Positions 33,392-40,934 of a stretch of DNA of 64,000 bases are shown here, piece after piece. Numbering within the stretch: the stretch's first letter is position 1; the number at the start of each line of letters is the position of its first letter. Location of the stretch: assembly GCF_000745345.1 (NCBI RefSeq), contig NZ_JQNR01000002.1:1-64000 (forward strand), given 5' to 3'. This DNA comes from Actinacidiphila yeochonensis CN732. GTDB lineage: Bacteria; Actinomycetota; Actinomycetes; Streptomycetales; Streptomycetaceae. Below the pieces are notes generated by a model. That model did no database searches. It was not told the DNA's origin and saw nothing but the letters and a program-made list of their open reading frames with translations. A program made the position numbers and the translations under genes.

Positions 33392-33610
33392 GTGCCGATC
33401 GGCCACAACGGCATCAATCACGTACACGCCGGCCGCGCCTCGTGGGTGCCGGGCGGGGTCCTGTACCGCGGGGCGGCCGTGCCCGCGCGGATCGACCCTG
33501 CCGACTGGAGTCCGCGCGGCCGGTATCAGCTGCGCGCCTGGCGCACCCGGGTGGACGCCCGCCTTGCCACGATCGCGTTCCTCGCGACAGGAGAGACCCA
33601 TCGCCCGTGA
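33392..33610 (+). CDS. small basic protein (72 aa)
   Basis: GTG 33392 after GAGGAGGCAGCC. Contains NHVHAGRASWVPGGVLYRGA, then a basic helix (RYQLRAWRTRVDARLATIAF). Function unknown; second gene behind promoter 15. Confidence 0.6.
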   Translation: MPIGHNGINHVHAGRASWVPGGVLYRGAAVPARIDPADWSPRGRYQLRAWRTRVDARLATIAFLATGETHRP

Positions 33611-33617
33611 CATTGGC

Positions 33618-33878
33618 ATGACTGCCGAGGCCCGCCTGTTCCGCGCCGTGATCAGCAAGACGTACGCCGACGGCGAGTCCTTCACCGAGTACGAGGGGCC
33701 GTACGCAAAGTTGGGTCAGGCCCGCGGCCGCGTGACCTTCTGGCGCCGCCACTTCGCCGCGACAAAGCCGGGTGCCTCGGCGGACGGCTACGTCGAGGAG
33801 TGCCAGCCCCAGTGGCATCGCGTCCCCGACAAGGCGCCGAAGGCCGGCCCGTCGACGCCGGGGGATCCCACGGGCTGA
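33618..33878 (+). CDS. small hypothetical protein (86 aa)
   Basis: ATG 33618 has only a distant AGGAGAG, so coupling to the previous gene is likely. RLFRAVISKTYADGESFTEY strands precede a basic helix with KLGQARGRVTFWRRHFA. Function unknown. Confidence 0.6.
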   Translation: MTAEARLFRAVISKTYADGESFTEYEGPYAKLGQARGRVTFWRRHFAATKPGASADGYVEECQPQWHRVPDKAPKAGPSTPGDPTG

Positions 33879-34040
33879 CCGCCCCCCGGCCCCTGCCGAG
33901 TCGTGGGCCTACGGGGCACGCGCTCACTTCCGCGAGCAGGTCCTGAGCTCCGACCCGTGCTTCGGCGCCCCGTGGCGCCCACCGCCTTGCGCCGCCCGAG
34001 AGGCGACAGGCGGCGGCCGCTCCGCGGAGCCCCGCCCTTA

Positions 34041-34090
34041 ATGACACATAAAACTTGACTTACAGCGACCCGCGAGATAGATTAATGAAT
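34041..34090 (+). promoter_or_regulatory. family promoter 16
   Basis: Box ATGACACATAAAAC, -35 TTGACT (34055-34060), 17-bp spacer, -10 TAGATT (34078-34083), AATGAATG. Confidence 0.88.
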
Positions 34091-34091
34091 G

Positions 34092-34128
34092 AAGGCGGCG
34101 AGCAAGCGCCGCAACACGCTACGGACTT
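34092..34128 (+). promoter_or_regulatory. shared 5' leader, copy 4
   Basis: A 6-bp hairpin GCGGCG-AGCAAG-CGCCGC (34095-34112) followed by CGCTACGGA (34117-34125), 15 bp before the start of the 34141 gene. Confidence 0.6.
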
Positions 34129-34140
34129 TCGAGGACCTCC

Positions 34141-34998
34141 ATGAGCACCCTTCGCACTTACCAGGCTCCCTCTCCCGGGGCCCTCGTCGTGCACGTCACC
34201 AGCTCCGTCGGCAAGGTGAAGGCCATCGTCGACTCGCGGCTGCGGCACGCCCAGGTGTCCGTCGAGACCAGCGAGGACTCGGGGCGCTTCGCCGAGGCGG
34301 TCGCCGCCACGAAGTTCACCGAGGAGCGGGTCAACTACGGTCGGCAGGTTCGCGTGGCGGTCCCCGAAGTCCGCTCCGTTACACGCCGCAGTGGTGGGTC
34401 GAGCTACAGCTCCGGCGGGTCGAGCTACCACTTCGGGGAAAATGTCACTTTCGCTGGCGGCACGTTCTCCGGCATCCAGACCACGGCCGAGGGCGACGTG
34501 TTCATCGGCGGCCAGAAGGTCGTCCAGGACGGCCGCGTGGTCGCTGACAGGGGCACGGTGGTCAGCGGGCCTTCTGCCACCATCACCGTCACGATCCGGC
34601 TCCCCCGCGATTGCGCCGTGCTGCTGTCAACGACCAGTGCCGAGCTGGAGGTTGTCGGCGACCTTGCCGGTGTGGGCGTCACCAGCGTCAGCGGCGACGT
34701 CGAGCTCGGCGGGACGGTCGGGTGGCTGACCGTGAACACCACCTCGGGCGATGTCACGGCCGATCACGTCAGCCGCAGCGTCTCGCACAACTCCGTCTCC
34801 GGCTCCCTGGAGGCGCTCGCCTACAGCGGCGAGGTGTTCGAGTCGGCGAGCGTGAGCGGCAACATCCGTGTCACCGCGACCGAGAAGGCATCCGGCAAGC
34901 TCCGCGCCAGCTCCGTCTCCGGCGATGTCACGACCATCGGTGCCCAGCACCTGCACCTGCGGACGACCTCGCTGTCGGGCCGGACCCGCAACCGCTGA
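34141..34998 (+). CDS. DUF4097-like beta-helix protein (285 aa)
   Basis: ATG 34141 after CGAGGACCTCC. From residue 160 the sequence repeats short strand units with SGDV or SG-turns: VTSVSGDVELGGTVGWLTVN, TTSGDVTADHVS, SVSGSLEALAYSGEV, SVSGNIRVTA, SVSGDVTTIG. This is the repeat pattern of DUF4097 (putative adhesin) proteins, a right-handed beta-helix. No signal peptide is present, so a cytoplasmic scaffold role is likelier than adhesion. First of three genes behind promoter 16. Confidence 0.75.
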   Translation: MSTLRTYQAPSPGALVVHVTSSVGKVKAIVDSRLRHAQVSVETSEDSGRFAEAVAATKFTEERVNYGRQVRVAVPEVRSVTRRSGGSSYSSGGSSYHFGENVTFAGGTFSGIQTTAEGDVFIGGQKVVQDGRVVADRGTVVSGPSATITVTIRLPRDCAVLLSTTSAELEVVGDLAGVGVTSVSGDVELGGTVGWLTVNTTSGDVTADHVSRSVSHNSVSGSLEALAYSGEVFESASVSGNIRVTATEKASGKLRASSVSGDVTTIGAQHLHLRTTSLSGRTRNR

Positions 34999-35011
34999 CC
35001 GCCTCGTACGA

Positions 35012-35043
35012 CGCCGGGCGGGTCCGACGGATTCCGCCCGGCG
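35012..35043 (+). terminator. 10-bp GC hairpin
   Basis: CGCCGGGCGG pairs with CCGCCCGGCG over a 12-nt loop, after the DUF4097-like gene. Confidence 0.45.
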
Positions 35044-35081
35044 CGGTACTGCCTCCCCCTATTTGCCCAGGAGGGCTCTGC

Positions 35082-35930
35082 ATGTCCGACGAGGACGAGA
35101 TGATCTACTGCGGCCGTATCGCCTTCGACGTCCCGGTCCCGCTCAGCGAGCTGGAGTCCGGGATCGCCGAGCGGCTTTCGTTCTGTCCCGTGGCCCCCCT
35201 GTACGCCGACTCGCCCCAGGGCCGGGCGCTGGCCGGCGTTCGCGGAGCGGACGAGGAGAACGGCTGGGCGTCGTCGTCCATCTGGTTCCGCATCCTGAAC
35301 ACGCTGGAGGCGATCGCACGGCGCCACCAGCGGACCCTGGAGACGAACGCGACCTTCGATTCCGATCAGCGCGGGCGCGGCCTGCTCGTGGTGGACGCCG
35401 GCGGCCGCTTTCACAACTGCACGCCAGACGACCAGCCCGAACAGCATCGCCTCCGGAACTGTGCGTGCTTCTCCACACCCGCCGACAGCCCGACTCTCTT
35501 CGCCATCGCGGACGTCACCGTGGACGAGCGGGTCGCCGTTCGGCCGATGTCGGCCGGCCCGTGGACCGACTACGCCGTCGTCTGCGAGGAACACAGCGAG
35601 ATCGCCTGCACCGTGACCGAGAAGGAGGCTGTCTTCCGCCGGGAGGCCCACATCGTCGAGGCGCACACGGCGCGCCCGCTGCCGCTGGGCCGCACCGCGG
35701 CTGCACGCGGCCTGCCCCCGGCCGTCCTCGAACCCCTCCGGGCCGCGGGCGAGGAACTGCGCCGTGCCCGCTCCTACGCCGCCCCGCTGGCGATCCGTCA
35801 CCGGGACGCAGCGCGCGAGCACGTCCGTCACGCCGTAGCCGAGCTGCGCGACCTGGGCCCCTCCGACCCCACGGACCTGCTGATGCGCCTCGCGGCCGAG
35901 CTGCTCGCGAGCGCCGGCCCTGACGCTTGA
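35082..35930 (+). CDS. hypothetical protein (282 aa)
   Basis: ATG 35082 after CAGGAGGGCTCTGC. An alpha/beta N-terminal domain (residues 5-150) with a CACFSTPADSPTLF segment precedes strands around 150-190. The C-terminal 80 residues form helices (AVLEPLRAAGEELRRARSYA; HVRHAVAELRDLG). No motif recognised. Middle gene of the promoter 16 operon. Confidence 0.72.
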   Translation: MSDEDEMIYCGRIAFDVPVPLSELESGIAERLSFCPVAPLYADSPQGRALAGVRGADEENGWASSSIWFRILNTLEAIARRHQRTLETNATFDSDQRGRGLLVVDAGGRFHNCTPDDQPEQHRLRNCACFSTPADSPTLFAIADVTVDERVAVRPMSAGPWTDYAVVCEEHSEIACTVTEKEAVFRREAHIVEAHTARPLPLGRTAAARGLPPAVLEPLRAAGEELRRARSYAAPLAIRHRDAAREHVRHAVAELRDLGPSDPTDLLMRLAAELLASAGPDA

Positions 35931-35973
35931 CGCACCCCCTCCACTCCCGCAAGCACCCCGAAGGAGCGAACCC

Positions 35974-36531
35974 GTGAGCATCGGCAGTGAGGACGAGGAC
36001 GTGATGAAGGTCGAGGTGGACCTCCACGCCCTGGCGCTGCAGGGGGACACCACCTTCCGCGACCTGCGTGAGGGGGCCGTCATCCGCCTCGTCGAGGACA
36101 CCCTGGGCATCCCCGCCGGGTGGTGGCAGGCCGGATTCACCTACGGCAACGGAGGCGGCGACCACCGGTACTCGTGCCGGCTCCTCACCTCGCTTCCCGG
36201 TCCGGTCGAGGGTGCCGTGGTGGCCCGCGTCGCCGACGGGTGGACCTCGTCCTGGCCGGTCCAGGTCCGGGGGATGCGGCTTGGAGAGCTCCGGGCCCGG
36301 CTCGCCGAGCTGCCGGACGTCGACGACGCGCTCGTGGTGATCGCGCCGCCGGACCACGGCGGCGACGGGGGCGAGTTCTCCCCGGTGTGGTTCGTGCGCC
36401 CGGGCCTGTACGTACCGGACTTCACCGGCCGTGGCCCGGTCGGAGGGCTCTACGAGGCGCATCCGCGCAACCCCGCCGACGCGGCGCCGGCCGATGCTCT
36501 GCCGGCCATCGCCTTCTACGTGTCCAGCTGA
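35974..36531 (+). CDS. hypothetical protein (185 aa)
   Basis: GTG 35974 after GAAGGAGCGAACCC. An acidic start, an alpha/beta first half and a second half with LGELRARLAELPDVDDALVV, VIAPPDHGGDGGEFSPVWFV. The gene ends nine bases before the next promoter box. Function unknown. Confidence 0.72.
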   Translation: MSIGSEDEDVMKVEVDLHALALQGDTTFRDLREGAVIRLVEDTLGIPAGWWQAGFTYGNGGGDHRYSCRLLTSLPGPVEGAVVARVADGWTSSWPVQVRGMRLGELRARLAELPDVDDALVVIAPPDHGGDGGEFSPVWFVRPGLYVPDFTGRGPVGGLYEAHPRNPADAAPADALPAIAFYVSS

Positions 36532-36538
36532 CCACGGC

Positions 36539-36587
36539 AGCACATAAAACTTGACAGCAGAGATCCCCGCAGTATAGATTAATGAAT
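36539..36587 (+). promoter_or_regulatory. family promoter 17 (degenerate box)
   Basis: Box is GCAGCACATAAAAC instead of TGACACATAAAAC; -35 TTGACA (36551-36556), 18-bp spacer, -10 TAGATT (36575-36580), AATGAATA. The altered first half of the box sits in front of the multi-HTH gene. Confidence 0.85.
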
Positions 36588-36656
36588 ACCGTGGCGGGTG
36601 GTCCGCCTCGTGTGGGCCTCTGCGCCCGCCCTGCCTACAGCTACTGGAGTCACCCC

Positions 36657-37565
36657 ATGAAGAGCCGTCAGGAGGTCATCGAGGCATTCGCCGAGCTTCC
36701 CGAGGACGTCACGACACGCGATATCGCGGGCGCCACGGGCCGCGGCGTGCCCGGCGTGCAGAACTGGATCACGCACGACAAGACGTTCCCCGGCGAGTCC
36801 GCACCCCCGAAGGGCCGCACGAAGTACCGCAACAAGGCCGAGGTGCTGAAGTGGTACCTGAAGCAGCCCTTCGCCGGGGACGACCGGCTCGGCCCGCGCG
36901 CGATGGGCCAGACCGCCCGGCAGGTCCAGCCCGAGCTGGAGCGCATGAACATCAAGGAGCTCGCCGAAGTCCTGGGCGTCACCCCGGCGGCCGTGCGGCA
37001 CCACATCACGGCCAATCAGCCGGGCGAGTGCGCCGATCCCTTCCCGGCAGCTGGCGACGACGGCAAGCGGTCCTGGCCGCAGGTGCGTTCGTGGCTGCTG
37101 CGCCACGACGACCCGCTGCCCGAGCCCGGGGACGCGGGGACGCGGGACTGGACCGAGGTGCGCGGGTGGCTGCTGCGGAACGCCGAGGACGGCCAGGAGC
37201 AGCCGGACGCCGAGGGTCTGACGCTGGGGCAGCTGGACCTCATCGAGCGGGCCCGGGCCGCGAAGGCGGCCGGGGTGAAGATCCCGGCCGAGTGGCTGTC
37301 GGAGGTGCTCGGTATCGAGGACACCCGCCAGGTCAGCCGGCTCCTGCGGGGAGCTCCGGCGCAGAAGCGGCCCGCACGGCTGCGCCCGACGGCTCTGGCC
37401 CGGTCCTTCGGCCTGACGCTGAGCCAGGTGAAGCATTTCGAGCGCACCTACGTCGCCCGGTCGTACGAGGACCCCTTCCCCGGGAAGGACGAGAACGCCG
37501 CGCGGGACGTCGAAGAGGTTCGGGCGTGGCTGGCCAGGAACAACAAGGTGCCGGCCGACTCGTGA
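36657..37565 (+). CDS. multi-HTH DNA-binding protein (302 aa)
   Basis: ATG 36657 is the likely start; an in-frame ATG at 36582, next to the -10, would add 25 residues. At least four helix-turn-helix segments are visible: TTRDIAGATGRGVPGVQNWI (19-38), NIKELAEVLGVTPAAVRHHI (101-120), a third with EWLSEVLGIEDTRQVSRLL (about 212-230), and TALARSFGLTLSQVKHF (245-262). Between them a motif like DPFPG-D-x-RDWxEVRxWLxR is repeated. Such tandem arrays bind repeated or long DNA sites. It is the best in-window candidate for the regulator of the TGACACATAAAAC boxes. Confidence 0.75.
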   Translation: MKSRQEVIEAFAELPEDVTTRDIAGATGRGVPGVQNWITHDKTFPGESAPPKGRTKYRNKAEVLKWYLKQPFAGDDRLGPRAMGQTARQVQPELERMNIKELAEVLGVTPAAVRHHITANQPGECADPFPAAGDDGKRSWPQVRSWLLRHDDPLPEPGDAGTRDWTEVRGWLLRNAEDGQEQPDAEGLTLGQLDLIERARAAKAAGVKIPAEWLSEVLGIEDTRQVSRLLRGAPAQKRPARLRPTALARSFGLTLSQVKHFERTYVARSYEDPFPGKDENAARDVEEVRAWLARNNKVPADS

Positions 37566-37569
37566 CGGG

Positions 37570-37694
37570 TCGGCGGTATCCGCCGATACACTGCACTTCA
37601 CGGCTCCGGTTCGCCGGTCCGTAGCGTGGGGCCAGACGATCTTGCAAACCGCCTCTTCGGAGTCGGAGGACTTCGGTCCTGTCGTCTGGCCCCG
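37570..37694 (+). ncRNA. structured RNA with three-way junction and UUCG tetraloops
   Basis: Downstream of the multi-HTH gene lie GGCGG-TAT-CCGCC, a hairpin capped by TTCG (37600-37622), then a 12-bp perfect stem GGGGCCAGACGA/TCGTCTGGCCCC (37628-37639 with 37682-37693). It encloses a 9-nt single strand and two adjacent hairpins, both with TTCG tetraloops (37549-like stem at 37649-37666; AGGAC/GTCCT at 37667-37680). It is not a simple terminator. It may be a regulatory RNA or a 3' element of the 36657 message. Confidence 0.6.
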
Positions 37695-37744
37695 TCTTCA
37701 TGTCCGCGTGTCACCTCCGCCGGCCCGCACCCGGCCGCGGAGCG

Positions 37745-37969
37745 TCAGCGGCGCCGTCCGGCGGCCCTGGCGGCCCGCTCCTGCCGGTGCCGGTGCCAGC
37801 CGTCCCAGGCGAGCCACGCCGTACAGACAGCCGCGCACGCCGCGGCCGCGAGGCTGAGCCCGTCCGCGTCCTTCGATGCCGCGACCAGGGCCACCGCCAG
37901 GGCGGCAACTCCCGCCGCGATCACGGCTCCGGCGCGGGCGTTCGCCCGCCTCGCTCCACGCTCGTCCAT
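37745..37969 (-). CDS. small membrane protein (74 aa)
   Basis: ATG 37969. Two hydrophobic helices at about residues 13-31 (AGAVIAAGVAALAVALVAA) and 38-54, with a basic C-terminal tail (RHRQERAARAAGRRR). It lies antisense between the RNA element and the DUF932 promoter; no promoter of the family precedes it. Function unknown. Confidence 0.6.
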   Translation of the reverse strand: MDERGARRANARAGAVIAAGVAALAVALVAASKDADGLSLAAAACAAVCTAWLAWDGWHRHRQERAARAAGRRR

Positions 37970-38060
37970 CTCTTGCCCTCCACTCGTCCCGCCTCGACCG
38001 GGTCGCACTTCCCGCGCTTCGCTGCGCATTCTCGCGAACCCGGGGCCACCGTCTCTATGC

Positions 38061-38113
38061 TGACACATAAAACTTGACTCGATAGCCTCTCGTGGGTTAT
38101 ATTATATGTGTCA
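38061..38113 (+). promoter_or_regulatory. family promoter 18 with inverted box
   Basis: Box TGACACATAAAAC, -35 TTGACT (38074-38079), 18-bp spacer, -10 TATATT (38098-38103), then the box again inverted as TATGTGTCA (38105-38113) across the predicted start site. This two-sided arrangement is what a repressed or tightly switched promoter would show. Confidence 0.82.
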
Positions 38114-38152
38114 GGAGGTCGGACGGGGCCTCCACTGGACGAGGGAGACGCT

Positions 38153-39157
38153 GTGACTGTTCTTGAGATCCCCACCACCGAGGGAACCGCACGCCGCGCG
38201 CCGGGCCGCCCCGACGCCTGGACCATCCTGGGCACCGACGTGTCGGCCGCCGACACCGCCCGCGAGGCCCTGGACATGGGTCACATGCGCAACTGGAACG
38301 TCCGGCTGTGGACCGACACCCGCGCCCGCCACATGGACGAGTCCGGCGTCACCGAGCTGGCCATGCCCGACACCCGGGCGGCCATCCGCACCAACCCGCT
38401 GACGGGTGACGCCGAGTACGTGGGCCGCGTCGGCAATCAGTACACCGCCGTCCAGATCGAGGACCACGAGGACATCCTCGACATGGTCCGCCGCGAGTCC
38501 GGCGCCACCTTCCACAAGCTCGGCGCCTACGGCAACAACGGCAGCCGGTACTTCATCTCGATGACCCTGCCGCGCGTCGTGCGCATCGGCGGCATCGACG
38601 AGCACCGGATGCACCTGACCCTCTTCGGCAGCCACAACGGCTCCTCTTCCAACTCCCTGCACATCGGCTCGACCCGCCTGGACTGCGGCAACATGCAGCG
38701 CCTGATCATCTCCGGCGCCAAGCACAAGTACTCGATCCCCCACACCGTCTCCGCTCCGGCGCGGCTGGCCAAGGTCCAGAAGTCCCTGGCCACCCTCTTC
38801 GACTGGCAGGACGCCTTCGAGCGCGAGGCGCAGCGCCTGCTCGACACCCCCCTCACCCTCGGCCAGTTCGAGAAGGTCGTCACCCGCGTCTTCGACGACC
38901 CGGCCCTCCCGAGCAAGACGCAGCACAAGAACATCACCGCCCGGAACAACGCGCTGCGCTCCCTGTTCGAGGACGCCGCGACGCAGGAGACCATCCGGGG
39001 CACCGCCTGGGCGGGCTGGAACGCGATCGGCGAGTACCTGGACCACGTCGCCCCGGCGAAGTCCAACTCCAGCCGCGCCGCCCGCTCCCTGGCCGACTCC
39101 GGGGCCGTCACCGAGCGCAAGACCGAGGCGTACAAGCTGCTGGCCCTCGCGGCCTGA
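38153..39157 (+). CDS. DUF932 protein (334 aa)
   Basis: GTG 38153 follows GAGGGAGACGCT. The order of segments matches the DUF932 phage/plasmid-like family: N-terminal GHMRNWNVRL, then YTAVQIEDHEDILDMV, GSRYFISMTLPR, LFGSHNGSSSNSLH, TRLDCGNMQRLI, and the C-terminal EYLDHVAPAKS. Length is typical. These proteins are carried by phages and conjugative plasmids and are often expressed early and strongly; a role in replication or anti-restriction has been suggested but not fixed. It has the most elaborate promoter in the window and is followed by a perfect 15-bp hairpin. Confidence 0.88.
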   Translation: MTVLEIPTTEGTARRAPGRPDAWTILGTDVSAADTAREALDMGHMRNWNVRLWTDTRARHMDESGVTELAMPDTRAAIRTNPLTGDAEYVGRVGNQYTAVQIEDHEDILDMVRRESGATFHKLGAYGNNGSRYFISMTLPRVVRIGGIDEHRMHLTLFGSHNGSSSNSLHIGSTRLDCGNMQRLIISGAKHKYSIPHTVSAPARLAKVQKSLATLFDWQDAFEREAQRLLDTPLTLGQFEKVVTRVFDDPALPSKTQHKNITARNNALRSLFEDAATQETIRGTAWAGWNAIGEYLDHVAPAKSNSSRAARSLADSGAVTERKTEAYKLLALAA

Positions 39158-39164
39158 CAGGCGC

Positions 39165-39197
39165 CTCACCGGGGGGCCGCTCCGGCCCCCCGGTGAG
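39165..39197 (+). terminator. 15-bp perfect hairpin
   Basis: CTCACCGGGGGGCCG pairs with CGGCCCCCCGGTGAG over CTC, eight bases after the DUF932 gene. It probably limits read-through and keeps DUF932 expression higher than downstream genes. Confidence 0.7.
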
Positions 39198-39234
39198 CCC
39201 CGGTCCGTCCCGCCGTCACCCCCCAGAGGAATCC

Positions 39235-39585
39235 GTGGCCGTCGAATACGTCCTCACCGGGCAGTCCGCCGAGCGCCGCATGGTCTACCGCCTCACCGCG
39301 CCGGACCTGGAGCCGGACCAGACCGAGTACCCGTTCGCCATCCGCCCGCAGACCATCTGCCTGACCTACACCAGCAGCAACGGCGGTCCCTGGACCCTGT
39401 ACTGCCTGGAGATCGCCGGCCTGCGGGTCCGCAAGGACGGCACGGTCAACCCGGCCTCGTTCGCGCACAACACGCGCTGCTACCCCGACAGCGAGCACTT
39501 CCAGCGCTCCAAGCCCGCGTGGCTGCGCGAGTTCGCCGAGCAGCACCGCGTCCCCGCCGCCGTCGCCCCCCGCCCGTCTCTCTGA
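39235..39585 (+). CDS. single-copy repeat-domain protein (116 aa)
   Basis: GTG 39235 after AGAGGAATCC. It carries one copy of a roughly 100-aa unit (YPFAIRPQTICLTYTSSNGG, WTLYCLEIAGLRV, RCYPDSEHF, KPAWLREFAEQHR) that occurs twice in the next gene. Strand-rich with a C-terminal helix. No database family recognised. Confidence 0.72.
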   Translation: MAVEYVLTGQSAERRMVYRLTAPDLEPDQTEYPFAIRPQTICLTYTSSNGGPWTLYCLEIAGLRVRKDGTVNPASFAHNTRCYPDSEHFQRSKPAWLREFAEQHRVPAAVAPRPSL

Positions 39586-39610
39586 ACACCGCCGCCCGGA
39601 AGGAGGCCCC

Positions 39611-40306
39611 GTGCCCGAACTGTGCCTGACCCACGAGCACGGCGAGCGCACCGTCACCTTCGACGTCACCGGCGCTCCGGACGTCCCGCCGCAGTACCTG
39701 TGCGACGATCCGACCGCCGTCCCCCCGATGCGCCCCGCTCAGGTACGCGCGGCCTACCGGAGCCGTGCCGGAGCGCCGTGGGCACTGGACACCGTCCACA
39801 TCCGGGGCCGCTACGCCCCGGACGACCCCGCCTCGCGGTGGGTGGACCTTCCTGGCGGTGGGCTCTGGCTGTACCCCTCCAGCCCCCACTACCCGGACCA
39901 CCCGAAGCCGCCGTGGACGGCCGACCTGGCCTGCGCCCTGGCCGTCCCCGCTCCCGAGGTCGCCGCCGGGCCGGTGCGCGCCACCGTGACGAGCGACCGC
40001 GCCAAGCGCACGCGGTTCTTCACCCTCGACGGCCTGGACGAGATCAGTCACTGGCCGATGCCCGCCCCGCTGCGGCCGGACAAGGTCCGCGTCACCTATC
40101 TCAACAGCGGGGACACCGCGTGGGGATTGGACGAGATCCGGTTGGAGGGGCCGTACGTCGCCACTGGCAAGACGCCCGGACCGAACCAGAACCGGGGGCG
40201 CCGGAACTACTACCCGGCCAGCCTCCGCGACGCGCCCGCCTGGGTGCGCGACCTCGCCGACGCCCACCGCGTCCCCGATCCGCTGCCCGCCGGACAGCGG
40301 CCCTGA
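39611..40306 (+). CDS. two-copy repeat-domain protein (231 aa)
   Basis: GTG 39611 after GGAAGGAGGCCCC. Two tandem copies of the unit seen in the 39235 protein: first with MRPAQVRAAYRSRAGAPWAL and PPWTADLACAL, second with LRPDKVRVTYLNSGDTAWGL and APAWVRDLADAHR. The shared signature is (R)P-x-V-x-x-x-Y-x(2)-S plus W-x-L-(D)-x-(I). A binding module is plausible; function unknown. Confidence 0.72.
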   Translation: MPELCLTHEHGERTVTFDVTGAPDVPPQYLCDDPTAVPPMRPAQVRAAYRSRAGAPWALDTVHIRGRYAPDDPASRWVDLPGGGLWLYPSSPHYPDHPKPPWTADLACALAVPAPEVAAGPVRATVTSDRAKRTRFFTLDGLDEISHWPMPAPLRPDKVRVTYLNSGDTAWGLDEIRLEGPYVATGKTPGPNQNRGRRNYYPASLRDAPAWVRDLADAHRVPDPLPAGQRP

Positions 40307-40353
40307 ACCGGCCGTACGGCTGACCGGCCCGTCCCCGGATGCCGTACGGCCCC

Positions 40354-40390
40354 GGTCCGGCCCGCCGTCTTCTCCCCGGCGGGCCGGACC
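40354..40390 (+). terminator. 14-bp GC hairpin
   Basis: GGTCCGGCCCGCCG pairs with CGGCGGGCCGGACC over a 9-nt loop, between the 39611 and 40435 genes. Confidence 0.6.
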
Positions 40391-40434
40391 GCCCCCCTTG
40401 CTCCTCCGCCCCCCCTGGAAGGACCCCGCTGCAC

Positions 40435-40890
40435 GTGACCACCATGCTCGCGCCCCAGGAGGCGCCGCCGTCCCGCGTCAAGGTCAACGATCTTGAGGTC
40501 ATCGAGGTCGAGTTCGCCGAGACTCCCCTGAGCACCCCGGACCGGCCGGTGCGCTTCAAGCAGATCGTCAAGATCCTGCTGGAGGACGGTTCGGTCACCT
40601 ACGGCTGTGCCTGGGCCGGCTGCGGATTCACCGGCAAGACGGCCATCGCCGTCCGCCCCCACCTCAAGGCCCACAAGCCCGCGGCCAACGCCGTGGACGT
40701 CACCTCGCTGCCCGTAGGCGAAGTGCTCGAACTGGCCAGGTCCGCCCAGACGCTGCGCACCGACCTGGAGCGCACCACCCGTGAGCGTGACCGCCTGTCC
40801 ACCAGCCTCTACGACGAGTGGAAGCCGCGTGCCCTGGCCGCCGAGCGGCAGCTGAACAGCATCCAGAAGGCGCTGGCACCCGTCAGGTGA
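40435..40890 (+). CDS. C2H2 zinc-finger protein (151 aa)
   Basis: GTG 40435 (or ATG 40444) after CTGGAAGGACC. Residues about 60-85 read YGCAWAGCGFTGKTAIAVRP then HLKAHK: C-x4-C-x12-H-x3-H, a single C2H2 finger, rare in bacteria outside Ros/MucR-like proteins. The C-terminal third is a coiled coil (LELARSAQTLRTDLERTTRE, RDRLSTSLYDEW) suited to dimerisation. It could be a DNA-binding regulator. It lies two genes upstream of the clamp. Confidence 0.72.
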   Translation: MTTMLAPQEAPPSRVKVNDLEVIEVEFAETPLSTPDRPVRFKQIVKILLEDGSVTYGCAWAGCGFTGKTAIAVRPHLKAHKPAANAVDVTSLPVGEVLELARSAQTLRTDLERTTRERDRLSTSLYDEWKPRALAAERQLNSIQKALAPVR

Positions 40891-40934
40891 ACACCCCCGA
40901 TCCCCTGCTCCCGACGGAAGGACGCATCGCTTCC

